Origin: Eudorina sp. 2006-703-Eu-15
Lineage: Eukaryota > Chlorophyta > Chlorophyceae > Chlamydomonadales > Volvocaceae
Assembly (NCBI GenBank): GCA_003117195.1
Contig: BDSI01000082.1
Coordinates: 310,001 to 374,000 of the forward strand
Direction: 5' to 3'
DNA length: 64,000 nucleotides
Made by a program: the position numbers and the translations under genes. This document shows, piece after piece, positions 35,401 through 50,400 of this stretch. The notes under the pieces are model-generated. The model did no database searches. It was not told where the DNA came from and saw only the letters and a program-made list of their open reading frames with translations. Numbering within the stretch: the stretch's first letter is position 1; the number at the start of each line of letters is the position of its first letter.

Positions 35401-38400
35401 CTGCTCCTGACCTGGCACCACAGCTTTTCATACACTTTGTAACTCGAGCCCTGCATACACATAAATACATACATACACGATCACGACTTATTTGAACATA
35501 CATCGACTAATTAATATTATTATAATTGCACCAATCATATGATTATGTGAATATTGTGTTCAGCACATTTACAGCTCTATTATTAATCATAATGACAATT
35601 ATGTTTATTTTCTTATGTCAGTTATCTGGCGATGAGCAACTAATTTGAGCGTGATCGTGCATTGATTGCTTGAACAGGCAGAACAGTCGTCCATGGTCTA
35701 GCATGGTTAGGCTATGTAAATCAGTATGCAAGCAATCAACCGACCGCGTCCCTCTGCTCCTGCATCGTCTCCGCCTTCTCGGCATCGATCTTGGCCTTTT
35801 TGTTCTTGTCCCGGACGATGTCTCCCGAATATTCTTGACCACTGAGGTTGGGATCAGCCCCCAGGTCCAGCAGTGCCCTGCGTGTAATAATCGGTAACTG
35901 GGTTAGACGGCCGCAAGCAGGCATGTGGGTACGTATGTAGCTAGGTAGGTGCGGCCGGATGGTAAGTACCGGCGCTTTGGGGTATAGTAGTGGTAACCGT
36001 TACAAGATGGATTCGAGTATGTGGCATGTATTTGTGTATGCATGTATGTGCAGCAACGGCTGAAACGAAGAAACGCTGCGAACGCAAAGTGAATGGATAG
36101 CGCAATCATACATGGATACACGCAAACTAAACGCCGCTAACGCCGCACATACACACATACAGTTTCATACATAAAATGCGTCGTGAATGCCGAGTGAACA
36201 GACCGTGCAGTATCTTATACTCACCGCACAGTTTCGTATTTCTTCAGACATATGGACACGTGGAGCGGGCTGCAGCGGCTGTTGCACCGTCCAAGCTGCT
36301 TTTCCAGCTGCATGTGCACAGCAAGGGAAAGCCAAAAACGAGGTTTCAACATGCAGGTGCGCAATCGATTCAAGACAAGACGTTTCTGCGTTTGAGGTCG
36401 TGTTATATTTGCCATTATACTGATAACTATATATTTGTTCTGTATATATGGATTAGAATATATGTGATGTATTGTGTTACAATGAATAATATCATAGATG
36501 TCATAGCATACATATGTATACGTATGGGTATGTAAGTATAAATGACACGCACAGCAGTAATCTGGTGAGGGCAGTGGATATATAGATAAATACTATAACA
36601 ATAGCACTAGTAATGCACTAGTAATATTACTGATAATAACAGTCACAGTAACAGTGTAAGACAGAAAGTAAAAGAAATAGTAATAGTAGCTGGTAATAGT
36701 AATTGTAATAGCAATAGTATAGTAATAGTTATAGTAAAACAATAACTATTACTATTATTATTAGGATGTTACAGCGGACCCCGCGGGTCATCGGTGACAG
36801 CCCCGGTGACAGCCGAGGCTTCCTCACCATACACTGCCTAAATGAACTAACGCCACCATGGCGCTCCGGACAGGCTCCCCAAGTGCACCGAAACACTCCC
36901 CGGGCCCACACTACCAGGGAACCACCCCGTTCCTGAGAACCAACCATGGCAAGGGATAAAGCCCGCTCAGGGGGAGTTAGCCACCATGGCGCCCCTATTA
37001 GCGAACCACCACCCCCACCAAGGCGGGGTCACTTCTCCAGCGGTGGCCCGTAGTCTTGGAAGCCCACGGGGGCTCGCGAGTCACCATTCAGGGGCCTGCC
37101 CGTACGGTCCCACCGGGCCGAAAAAACTGCCCACACCTAGCGATAGCTCCACTGGGCGTCAGTGCCCTGACCACCCGCGGTCTATTACGACAGAGTACCT
37201 ACAGGGCTTAAGAATCCTGGCCTGACTATACTATATTATATAGTATTACTATACTATTACTATACTAATAATAAAATATTTATTTTTAACCTATGACACG
37301 CACAGCAGCATTCTTGCGAGAGTCGTGGATAGAACATATATGTACATACCGGTACATACTGGTTGGACGCATACCGTATATATACCGTTCGGCACGCATT
37401 GAATACGTGATATACGGGTCTCACCATGCCCTGAAGGTAGGTCGGAATGTCCGTCATCCACACCCATGCCTGGCTGAGGCCCGCGCCCAGCTCCTTGACC
37501 AGGTAAGTGGTGCGGCCAACGTCATTGAGCAGCGTGGTGAGGACCAACGGGTCCATCAGGCTGGGGAACAGTTGGGCATAGTCAGGCGGACAGCGTCGCC
37601 GCTGCTCCTCTTGCCGCAGGAAGTTCACCTGTACGGCAGGGCAGTGAAAGGAGTTGGTAGCGTTCGTTTGTTTTTTCCATGTAGCGATCCGTGGAAACGG
37701 CGATACCGTATATGATGCCGCCGGCGCGGCGGGCAGTGTGTACCGTGGCGGGGGAGTGCGGGGGCACCCCCCGCCTACCGTTCGGTGTCACAATATAATT
37801 ACACGCACGTGCGTTGTTTCCATGTATGCATGCTTACGATTCTGTTGTTCATCATGCATGTTGTTAATCATGCAATGCATGTCTTTCGTCCAGTGTATGT
37901 TTTTTGCCGTCGCGCTTACCTAAAGCAGCAGCAGGCGGCAAGAGTCATGCTCTCAATCCTAGCTGTGCCGCAACGGTCCGAACATAGCAGAAGGTTCAAC
38001 CTAGCACCGTACAACATCACCCTATCGTCTGTGGATGTGTATGTGTGTGCGCGTGTGCGCAGTCTACCGAACGTACCCCAGGGTTCCATCCATCCACAAC
38101 GAATGGAAATAATAACGACTTTTGGGGTAGGCTTGCGGTGACATCGCGGGCGCGGATCCGATTATTACGTAGCTATTATAAAAACATGCATGTGCGTGAG
38201 CTCACCGTGCTCCTGAGGTCCTTCAGCGTCTGCTTGTCAGCTTTGCTGAGTGCGCCCTCACCGCCCTGCAGGAAAGAGCGCAGACAGGGCGTGCGTGTCA
38301 ACACAATACCACTACTATATAATCGAATCACCCCCATGCATGTGTAATTTTTATTTATTTATTTGACAGCAAGGAAAGCACGTGTATATATATGTATATA

Positions 38401-41400
38401 TGGCTGTGTGCGCGTGGTTCTATGGCTAGCGCACGTAGCAGCCATACATGCCTGCACGCACGCGCGCACGCCGACCGACTTACCTTTTCTGCCACCACGC
38501 GCTCCAGGGTCTCCAGCTGGCTGTCCATCCGCGGCCGCAGGTAGGTCCGCCACAGCGACGCCGAGTCCACCACGGGCCGGGCAGCCAACAGCAGGTCGAC
38601 CATCTGCTGCAGGGACTTGTTGTGCGGCTCCCTGCGCGCGTGCGTGCGTGCGTATGTATGTATGTATATATGTAGCAGCAGGATAGATAGAGCGAGCAAG
38701 CAAGTAGCTAGGCAATCATGCATATCGGATTATAAATATTAGTCGATCGACGACGGTGCGACGGACACGTTCATTGGCGTTGTAATATTGAGCGTAAACA
38801 TGCCCTACGTTTAATTGCGTGCGAATTTGGTGGCCAGCTATGTAGTCCGTCCCACATGTTCCTCGCTCGGCTCCGACACGCACATATATTCAAACGCATT
38901 GGCACGTATGCATGGCACGACATTTAAATTGCCAGACAGTGTAGCACAGCATGCACGCACCCCAGGAACTGCCATCCTTACTTGACGAGCATGTATAGCG
39001 CGTACGACAACGGTGTTACGCCGTGCGCGTCGGGAATATCTGGTAAGTTGATGCCGTACTGCACGAGCACTTCCACGCACTTGACTCGGCCCAGCCGGAC
39101 CGCGTACACTAGGGGCGACGTCAGTGCGAGCTCGGGCCGTGAGGGCATGGGCGGGAGCCCAAACCACACCTGCAGGAAGGTAAGATGTTATGACGCAATA
39201 ATCTTCAGTAGCATAGCGCGTGTCGTGGGGTCCTGAGGCATCAGTCTGTTTATGACCGAGAGTCATCATATCATCAGGTCGTCGTCGTGTCCTAACATGA
39301 TGCGCGGGCCGCAAGACGAAGGAATGTCCGTCCGTCCGTCCGTCCGCACCTTCTTCTGCCGTATCTGCGGCTTCTCTCCCGGCTTCCGGGGTCTACGTTG
39401 ACGAGCCTGCTCGACAGCCTGTCAACAATGGAAGAAATCAGGAAGCACAGTCGCCAGCAGGCAGGACGGATGAGCAAAATAATGAATTAAGGCAGGGACA
39501 TCACTACTGTGTCACACGCACATGTGGGCGGGCGGAACGTTCCGTCCCTGGTATGTATTACGATCGAAGCTGTTAGTTGTGCGATGCGTGTTTGAGCTGT
39601 TGCGCCCGCGAGGTGTTTCCGTCCTTCGTTCGTTCACACGAATGAACACAGTCTTGGTAACAAATTGAAGCCCCTAAGCTTTAATTTTTGCGCTTAATTT
39701 TCAGCATCGTGCGTGTTACAAAAATCTTTACGAACAAAACGCACGATCGATCGAGCGGTAGTGAGCAGCGCGTGTTGGTTTCGGATCCCAACCAACCTAC
39801 CACGCAGCAGCCTACACACCTTTGCGCTCATGCGCTGGAAACTCTTCCACTTGCCGACCTTGAGCGGGTACTCAGCGGGCGACATGCTCTTGTGGTACCA
39901 GGCGACATTCCTGGGGCGTGCGTACGTGCCAAGCACGAATGGATGGATAAGGTAGATAGCAGGCATTGAAAGTAACGCTAACGCTTTATATTGGTATTCT
40001 TCCATCTGTTACGTACGGCATGTTCTAGAAATCATGTCATTTTTTGCAGATATTTCTGAAGCACTCACTCACTCACTCTTGATGCTATAGCAGACTTAGC
40101 AAGCAAGCAATAGAAAACAAACGGCGGCGGGCTATGGATCATCAACAGTCTCCGCTGCAATATGCTGCCTCCATCATCCGTTGTGGACACGGTCAGTCTT
40201 ACGTCCATACGACTTGACAGTGAGGTTAGCTGGTAGGGACATGGGTGGACCGTGTTTATGTATCCGTCAGCGGCCAGCAGCCAGGACCGAGTCCATGCAT
40301 CCGTCCGTCCGTCCGTCAGGACGCCAGCAACTGCCAGGAGGTACGTAGGGCAGACGACTCACCGCGCCCGCAAGTCGGCTCCCTCGAGCCGCTTCTCGTT
40401 GTCCGCGATCTTGAACGACGCCACCCGGGCCTTCAAATCGGTTACGCACGAATCGTACTTGCTGTCCGGGTGCGCATCCGTGGGCACCTTCATGTACCGC
40501 GGAAGCCCGTCGTACATCGTATCCGGCTTGTAGTACTCTTCGTTGGCGTACAAGTGATCGCCTGCGCGCATTTTTGTTCGCTCGTAAACACGCACACACG
40601 CACGCAAATGGTCAGCAGCAGCAGGGCCGGTAATAAGCAAAGACGTATAAACGCCAATATTTACACTGCACGCATCTCATGATGTCATGCTTTACGGTAC
40701 ATATTTATTACACGTGAGTATTTCGTTCGCTTACCGGTTGCGCCCGCTGTCAGCTTGCCCTTGAGCGCATCGAAGGACTTGCCGACGATCGCGCTTGCCT
40801 TACCGACCAGGATCGGTGCCGCCACGAAAGCCGTTGCAGCGGCGGTTGACATCTCCGGGATGCTTACGTCCTCCTTGAGGCCGTTATAACCGTTGCCATC
40901 AATAGCCATGGACCCTTTGCTGCTGGCGCCTGCGGCAAGACCCGCAGTGGTCGCGGCCGCAGGCGGATACAGATCCACGTCGTCACCATCGTTGCTGTAG
41001 AAACGGCTGCTGGCGCCGGCGGATGTCGATTTGCCCCGGCTCATAGACGAGGTCGTACCGCGTTTCGTGGAGCACACCTGCCCTGTGCCCCCCGGACTGA
41101 GCATCAAGACAGCTTTGTCCTCTTGATCATCATCGTAATCGCCGTACTTCGAAGCGCCGCCAGAAGACGACTTGAGGCGCATGCTGGCCGCGCCGGGCTG
41201 ATAGCCCGGCGGGAGCGGTTTCTCCTGCTGGCTAATTATTGAATCCTCCACATCTAGGACCGCGAGGTCCTGCGCGCGGCAGCAGTGCAGCCTGAATTGA
41301 CGCCTTCGTCCATTCGTCCACGTCGTTGCGTGGGAGCCGAACGTTATGCTCGCTTTTGCATGGTAATCCACCCATGGATGGTTTTCCAAGTAAGCTTGAC

Positions 41401-44400
41401 AGCATATTACCTCCATAGATATTATTTTTTGATAATCCATCAATTTATGGCTTCACAAGTCACTCGCTAGATTGTTTATGCGTCATCTGCCCCGGTACGG
41501 AATCTGGCCGGCTTTTTTTCGCCATCGCTTACCTCCCTGCCCTCAGCCACGGGGCCCGCCGCCTTTGCGGATTGCTGCAATGGGGCGCCCTGCTGTTGAA
41601 ACAGTCGCCTTTTTGATACCGCCGGGGAATTGTTATCTGAAGCGGCATTGCTGCCGACGTTGACGACGTCGTCGCCCGCAGCGGCCTTGCGGTGGAAAGG
41701 CGAGAACGATGCACGAAGGGCCGCTTTGAAGGATGAGGAGGGTGTTGCCGGTGATGACGACGGAGCGGAGGTACCCGGCGAAGAAAACTTTCGGCGTAGC
41801 CAGTGGCTGGGACTGCCTGACGCCAGCTTCCTGCGATATATATACACGCATGTATGTACGCCCGTGGATCACTACCTTACTTTTGTTGTTTGGGTTTCCC
41901 CACGTACGTTGACATGCAATATATAGAAAATCAATCAAAATTAAATCAAACATCTTTTTTGACGGGAGCTAGCCCTGCGCAAGGCGACCGGCGAGCGCCT
42001 TGGTGTCTATCTATCTCCAAGGGTGAAGTGCGTGACCTGGCAGTGCCTTGTTATACTGCCGGCGAAATCACCATGCACGCACTATATACAACCACGAACC
42101 GCCCACTTACACCCTTTCTCACTGCCTAGCTGGCTACTTTATTTGCCTACATATATCACACGTGTGTAAAGGGGTCTGCTAAGGGGCATTAATTCAAGTT
42201 AATGAGAAATATTTTGTAAAAACCCAAAAAAGAAACCCATATTAAATAATAAATCAGCGAGTACACAAAATCACAAGAGAATGTTTATATTTATAGCAAG
42301 CCTTTAATAAATAGTAAGCATACACACCGGATGAACGAAAATCACGTACCCGTCATCGACGCTGCAGCAGGGGCTGCTGCTGTCTGAATCGTTCACTGTT
42401 TGCGGGATGGCAGCATTGGGAAGTCGGTGATGAAACAGTCGGTGCGCCAGTCCGCTGCTTGCGCGGCACACTTGCGCCCCCGTAATACCCTCTCCCGCCG
42501 GCGTCGAGCCTCCCTGCCCACCCGCGCCGTCAAATGGCGACTGCTGGCCTGCAGATGCCGATTCACAGACGCCTTCGGGAAGCCCCGCAGGGCACCGGGC
42601 CTGCGGCTGCTGAGCCTGCGCCCGCCGCGCAGCGATTGCGGCGGCCCTCTGCTCCGCGCGCACTCGCTCCCAAATCTCCTCCTCCACGTCTTCTTCGTCT
42701 ATCCACTCGTCGCCCTATATAGATATAGAACGAATCAAGTGGGCAAATAATATATATTATCCGTGATGGTCGTCAAGTAGTGGTACGAAAGGCCATCACT
42801 ACTGGCCTTCAATCGACCACTCTACGTATCTGATCGTATGCTTCCCTCGTGTCTATCTCCATCCTGGAGTGAATGAAGTGCGTGACCTGCTGGCTGGCAG
42901 TGCCCCGGCGCGGCCTCCCTTGCTGGCAGTGCCCCGGCGCGGCCTCCCCGCAAGTAAATACCATCCATGCGCGTGTGCTTCTTGTACGAGGACCGAGCGA
43001 GCAAACCCTTATATGGACCGCATTATTCGTTGTTCATGCACATTTATGTATGTGCGTAGCGCACAACTACGAAGATCGAGCAATGATATGCGCGTATGAG
43101 CTATCTAGTGACGCTCGCAGGAGCCGCTGGCTGCCCTGCTACGTATGCTAAAGTAAGCCGCGCGCCTCGTACGTTCGCACCTCCTCGCGAGTGTTGTATT
43201 TGTCGTCCCAGTTCGGGTCGTCCTCCAGATCGGCGTCCGGCAGCGAGTCACGGTTGACCCAGAAGTCGTCCCACCTGGCACGTACGCAGCAGCAGTCGAT
43301 AGTGGTGTGTGTAGTGTATCATATCAGTGCCAACCTCGAGGTTGGAGGTCGGGCCCGCCGCGCTCGCGCGCGGATCGATGTAGAACAACAGAACGTAGAC
43401 GTTGGGCTCGTTTTATTTGCGCACGGCAAGCGGCAATAATGCATATGACACTGTCGCAACATACATTCCGGCGGCCCTAGCTACGTACGTAACCATGCTA
43501 GCTTACTTCCTGATAAAACGCAGGCACGCACTTAAGTCATCAATGAGCGAATGGACCTCGCTCTCACGCAGCAGCGGCCATGCATGCATGTATTCATGCA
43601 GTTACTAAACGCACCACCGCATTCCCTTGCGACGCCATTGCAGCAACATGCGCGGCGTAGGGCCCTGGTAGAAGGTTTCCGCCTGGCCGCTGTCCAGCAG
43701 CTTCGCCAGCTCCGCGTCCTGCTGGTCATCTTCGCCGCAATCGTCCGCAGAGGAGGAACCAGTGCCGCTGCTCCGCCGCCGGTTTTTGCCGCCGGCTGAG
43801 GCAATCGTGTCCTCAACCCCTTCCGCCACGGGCTGTTGCTGCTGCGCGCCTCCGCCGCCGCCATTGTTGCCATCGCCTTCCACGTCTTCTCCCGCCGGCG
43901 ATTTCTGCAGCAGCAGCAGCAGCGCCATACATATGCATGGAATAATGCTTGCTTTTGTTGGTGCCGTGCATGATTGGATGGCTGCTGGCGGTGTACAAGT
44001 GCGCAGACGTGCACAGCTGCTGGATAGTTCAAACTCAACTGGTGGTTCAACTACTGCTGCTCCAACCTTGGTTGTAAGGCCAGGTCTGAAGGTATAGAAG
44101 GTAGCTAGCATAGGGCATCCGGTGGCCGGGCGTGCTGCGTGAGATCTATCGAGGGTCGTCTCCAGTTTGGGTTTTCGGCAAGTTTGGCTGGGACATGCGT
44201 TGTTGCGACATACAGCAGCAGTCTTTGGTAGATGAAGGCTCCGCACTCCGGTCAAGGCAGCATTTCATCCGTCCGCAACATCAAATAATTCTCATCAGCA
44301 ATACGTCGTCATACAACACGCCGCCGGCTGGTCATCATACCCTACATCCACACCCACTTGTAGACTGGCCTGGTCGTGCGTGCGGCAATCAAACGATCTA

Positions 44401-47400
44401 TCAATTTGCGATGATACAATAACGAATGCCCGGAGGGATTCGTGCGTCTAAACGAACATCAATCCTCCTGCTTGCCCACCCATCGCGATCGCATACATCT
44501 CACACGCACGCGCGGACGGTGTTTTTTGTCAATTTTCTGAGGCGATTGGGGTATAATGGCGGAGGGTAGGTGTCACATGCACAAGCATATGGGGATCAGC
44601 TTTACTTTTGTTTTCGCTTCACGCTTCGCTTTACCTTTTGTATTTTCAAGACGATTGGGGTGTAACGCATAAGTATTTCTACTGTTTTATATTTATTTCA
44701 ATAATAATTGTACAGGAAGCAAGTCATCCGCGCGCTCGCTCGCCCATTCCCGTCCCGGCGGTTCGTTACGTCCGCACCTCGCTGTCCTCGCCGTTGTAAT
44801 CGTCCACCTGTCGAACGGATCCGTAAAGATGAACGGTGGGTGGATGCATTGGTGCGACAAACAGTAGCGGGTCACAAACAAAAATACGGCTAATAATATA
44901 ACCTACTAGCTATCAAGCTGCCAAGCAATTACTGATATAATGTTGCAATGCCATCAATCCTGCCTGAAAGCGAGCGGGGACACACCAATACATAAATGGA
45001 TAGAGCAGCAGCGAGCCGGCATGCGTGCACCTAGCATGCGGGCGCACGTCACGTACTCACGCTTCTCGACAAAGCAACGTAAATGGGCAATACATAGCAT
45101 AAACCCTAAACCCTATATTATTTATAATAAATGCATACACCAGCAAGCACGCACGCAGCGTTCGCACGCACGACCCCTGTTTGAGCAAACACCGCTTGCT
45201 TGTTTATAAATAAATATGCCACATATATAATAAATGCCACATATACAAGTAGGGGGTCGGCTTCCGTGAAGCCGGAAAAAGGGCGGGGCCCCCTATAATC
45301 CGTACAGGCCGCTTGCTTTATAACGGGAACTCTGTTACCGCGCAAGAGTGTGAGAGTGTGAAAAGGTGCCATTGAGGGGTTCGTTGATGTTGAAGGTAGA
45401 TCGGCGTGCATGTATTGAGCAAGCTCAAGCAGGTAGGGTAGACCCGAAACCAACCTGCAGTACGCGGCGCCAACCGCGGTCACCGCATCTGCATTATTAT
45501 CATAACGCTAGATCCTTCTGCACTACCACATCCGTTTGTCAAGCAGCTATCAAAAAGCAAGCCTGAAGCATTCTTGTTTTGCCGTGAAACTGTAGTTGTG
45601 TGGTCCGTCGGCAAGCATGCAGCCCTTCAGTTGCACGCCCGCAGCAGACGTGAACCTCGCTCTAAAGTTTGCCATCAATAGTTACATAGCAAATATAAGG
45701 CAAAAACAGGGTGCGAAAAAGCCGCGGTGAGACCCGGACTTCGGCCATCGGAACTGGAAAACTCGTTGGTACTCGGTATGCTATCCCTTTGCATCTTGAA
45801 ACTTTGATTCAATACATATTGTTGAACTGTATTCATCTGGCAAGACAGACAGGCAAATCTTGATGTTGGTGGCATCTTGATGTTCAAACATCAGAACACT
45901 ATGGAAGTTCAATTTTGCACGCGCTGCCCATTCATAAGTTCATTACTCATCACGCGGCACCTGTTGAAACAAATAGCAGCGCGAGAGGAGTTGGTTTGAC
46001 GTTGACTCGGGTCCATGGAGACCGCGGAGCTTGCTTTACTTTGACCGTTTGTGCGCAAGAATTTTTTCCAGCCAAACCAAGGATACCTTGCAATAGAGGA
46101 CAATTAATATGACAAACATTGCGAATTAGTTTAGCGGATAATGAACGTTTTGCCGTTACCCACACACACACACACGGACAGGGGCAATCCTAGGGGGCGG
46201 GGCCCCCCGAACGCGCTTCGCGCTGGGGCCCCGCCCAATAAAATGACCCACCCGGAGTGGATTATGTTATCGAAGCGGGGTCCGGTCATGTTCCAAGGAC
46301 GAGTCCGGTCCTGTGCTCGCATGATCACATGCTGTCACTTGATCGATCTACGCGCGTAGTCACTCACCAGTTCCTCGTCTTCGGCCTCCAGTCCATTATC
46401 CACTCGGCTGGGCACCAGGTCCAGGAAGTCGCTCTTCTCCTCAATCTGCAGATAGATAAAGATAGTTGTTCACGCAATAACGTTGTTCGCAAAAAAGACA
46501 TGTATAGGACGTGTAACGCATGTGTACGTATTAGCGTACGTGCGTGCATTCCAAGCAAAGGAGAGCATTGACATACGTATATACCTTCAGCTCCGCTCCC
46601 GGCATGTCGTCAGCATCGTCTGCTGTGTTGGCCAGGAGGTCGTCCAAGGGGCCTCCGCTCTCAGCCCAAAGCCGTAGGAACGACGCCACGCCTGCGCATC
46701 CATGCACGTATGTGTGAGCGAGATCAGAGAAGCGGAGGTAGTGTGTCGATCTACTTGGGTTAAAAATAGCGAAGGTACGTAGACAGTGTGTCGATTAGAT
46801 CGGCAGCAGGCGTATCTCATAATCCGCGTTACTCAGACACACATACACGGAAATACTAATTACGCCAAAGCATAAGCAACGAGAGAATGAATCATGTCCG
46901 GGCATTTCCAGGGACGGCGGGGCTACTATCTAGCAGCTAGCACGAAAAATAACGCTGTTCCGCGCCCGGGTGCAGATTGCGTCCTAAATTGCAAGCAAGC
47001 CGTGCAGCTGCGTAAACAAATAAAACGCGTTACCCCACGCAGATTATTATCACTGATTATTGCTCACGCACCGTATCTCACAGCCCTGTGCGGCCAGTGC
47101 TCGCCCACAAGGTCCGTGCACGGCAGCCACATCGCAGCCGACGACGAATCCCGGCCACTGGCCACCTGGGAACTGGAGTCGCTCTGCTTCCTTCCCCATT
47201 TCGGATTTGCGCCTTTCTGAAGGTAGGACAGTTCAGAAAGCAGCGATGACATAGAGACGTATATTATATTCTACGGGTATATATTATTTGTTAATATTAC
47301 TACTACTACTACGTATATTCATGTAGTTGACCTTGCCCCAGCCATCGATCTTACCTTCTTAAAGGTGATGACTTATTACAGGGCGGATATTTACGAGAAT

Positions 47401-50400
47401 CTTACGCACGCATGGCCAACCGCACATTCACCACGCAGCCAAATAACTGTTACCTTCAAGAGCGCCGCCGCCACCAGCAGGGATGCGCGCTTGTCCAGCT
47501 GCATTGCGTGCTGCAGTACGCTGCGTCCCTCGGCGTCAACGGCGTGGACGTTGGCGCCGCGATTCAGGAGTAACTGCAGACGGAAGGACGGACGCACGGA
47601 TAATGTTTGCAGATATATCATTGCGAATTGGCACCAAGCAAACGAAAGGATATTTAATGTTCTGACACGCGCCGTCTGCAGAAGCTAGCCGCGCGCCTAG
47701 TCCGCAGGCCAGCAGCACACATGGGGGATTTATTTATTTAGTGGAGTACTGCAGCAGTACGTAGTCAGGCAAGGCAGGAAGGTGCACGCAACATACACGG
47801 CAACGCGTACGTAGGTTAGACGCATGACGTACGTAAGAAGTAAGATAGTGCAGATAGTATCTAGCGTTCATCATGAACCAAGCAAGATAGACCTACATGC
47901 ATATATATCCACGCAGCCATGGACGAACCTACGTATATACCTGAGTGGCAGCCACGCTGGCCCCCTTGGCGGCGCACATGAGCGGCGTCTGCCCCGCGAC
48001 GGTGCCGGGCACCTGGATGGGGTTGGCGCTGCACATGCCGCCCGTGGTCCCAACCACCTCAGGCTCGGTCGGATGCGAGCGCTGCTCCTCATCGTTTGGA
48101 CTGATGCCCACGTCATCAATAAGGTACCTGTGTACGTGCATCAATGTATGATTACATAATACTGTATGTACGTATGTATACAACACGTATGTATCGGATC
48201 CTCAAGAGATATTCACGCAGGTCTGTCTGCGTGCGGCTGCGATGCAGGAGTAGTTCCGGCGCAGCAGGGGCAGCATACAAACAAGCGAGGGTAGTATGCA
48301 TGCGTTGTATGCGTAGTACCGTATCGTTAAGTAGTATGCGTTCAGGGCGGGTTCACCTGCAGCAAGGCACGCAGCCGCGCCCATGTCCTTGTCAACTGGC
48401 CCAGCACGCAATAATCCCATACATTCCGCGGTAATAATTCGCACCTGACAAGCCAGGCGTTATTGTAGAAAGCCGCCAGCGCCAGCGGGGTGTACCCCTT
48501 CTCGTCGCGCTTCTTCCAGTCCTCTTTCCCGAGCTTGCTGCCTTTGCGCGTCTCCAACACCTCCACAACTTTCTGCGCGAAATTGCTGAGGTTGTTCTGC
48601 GCGGTCAAATGTTTTTGGACGCACGAACGTCATTCATCCGTAAGCACGCATGGACTAAGGTGAGGCACGCAAGCAAGACAGCGACTCCTAATACACATGC
48701 GCGGGGTGAATGTAGGCAACACACACAGACAGCATATTATAGCAGCTGCAATTTGCAGGTAGAGCAATCATACATCAGAAAACGCCGGCCAACACACCGT
48801 CATCGACTAAACCGACCAACACGCATTGGCAACCATGCTCGCTGCAAAAATATAATTCCAAATATATATTACTTTTGTGTATTTTTCTGCAAATGTCGGT
48901 CTTTTATTTATTGTTTTTATATATAATTAACAGTATAGTTACCGCACGATCAACTACCCGCCCACCTATCCATGCATGCATTTTATTACGTACGCACGTA
49001 CGTACCTTGCACAGGGCCAGTAGCGGATGTGCGGTGCTGCTAGCAGCCGACATGTCCACCCCGGCATCCATCAACTGGTCAAAGATGCGGCTGTCGTTGT
49101 CATACGTCTCGGCGGTCGCGCAGCGCATCACACGTGCCAGCGGAAGCTCTCCCACGGCGTTGCGCTCGTTCGGGCTGCAGCCCTGCCAGACAAATTTCGG
49201 TAACATATTATAGCGAATTCAGGTTAAGAGAAAACATGATAAAACCCAATTTCGTATTGATACACATACACAGACCGACATTCATAAATGGGTGTCTGGC
49301 CGCCCGCACAACTGCATTTGCCCGCCTGTGGCGCGCGTGAGTGGATTGTGTCAATGTACACACTATCGATATTATTTATGAAACATGAATGGGGGTCTGG
49401 CCCGCATAACTGCATTTGCCCGCCTGTGGCGCGCGTGAGTGAATTCGTTGTGTCAATGTACACACTATGTTATACTTTATTATTTACGAACATTCAGATA
49501 CATATTATATACTTCGTAAGTAATATTTGTTCATTCAAATAAATATAAAAGGGATCATTCAACCAATAATAATGTTCCTACCTTTTGCAGGAGCGCTCGA
49601 ACCACCTTGTCCTGATGGCCTTGGATGGCCAGGAGGAGGGGTGTGTCCACAACTGCATATATACATACGGCATGTATATATGCGCGGTTGGCGCGTGCGC
49701 AACAAATTAAAAGGGCTAGTAAGTGAAACAATTAAGCAGCACAATATCATAAATGACAGCAGCCCCCATCCATTACTAACTACTATATATTGATTGTATT
49801 TGTGTTGCTTGACGTACGTCGTTGGCCCTTCGTGCGTCGTCCCCAAGGAACGTTCGTGACAGCAACAAAAAAAACGTTGGTGCGCGTCGTTTATATGAAT
49901 CGTTCGTTCTTCGTCGCGCGCATCGCAAATATATCGATTTGTACTCGGCTACCCGCCTGCCTTCCTAGCCCCGTGCCTGTGTGGATGCGACGGAAATGCG
50001 AAATCACTATATATAGCTAGCTAGGGGCTAGCGATGCCTCTAGCTTGCGTGCTGATGTGTGCTCTTGCTTGTACCAATACTACCAATAATTACCAGTGCA
50101 AACCTGTCTGTATATGTACAGACATACAGTACACAAAGTAATTAAATATCCCAGTCGGTACAGTCATCTCCTGTTGAAGACAAGTAACGAAGGGGCCTTG
50201 CTTGATAATTTCTAACCTCCTTACTTGCTTCATTCTAGTATATATATGTGACCGGTATGTAGCTAGCTAGCTTGAGGACAACAACGTACCGCACGTTGTG
50301 CAGGTAGCGCAGGCGCCGCATGCAGGCCTTACCGTTCTTCTTGGGCCCTATCACCGGCTTCTGGAAGCGTCCCTCACCCAGCTCCGCGATGAGTGCTAAG

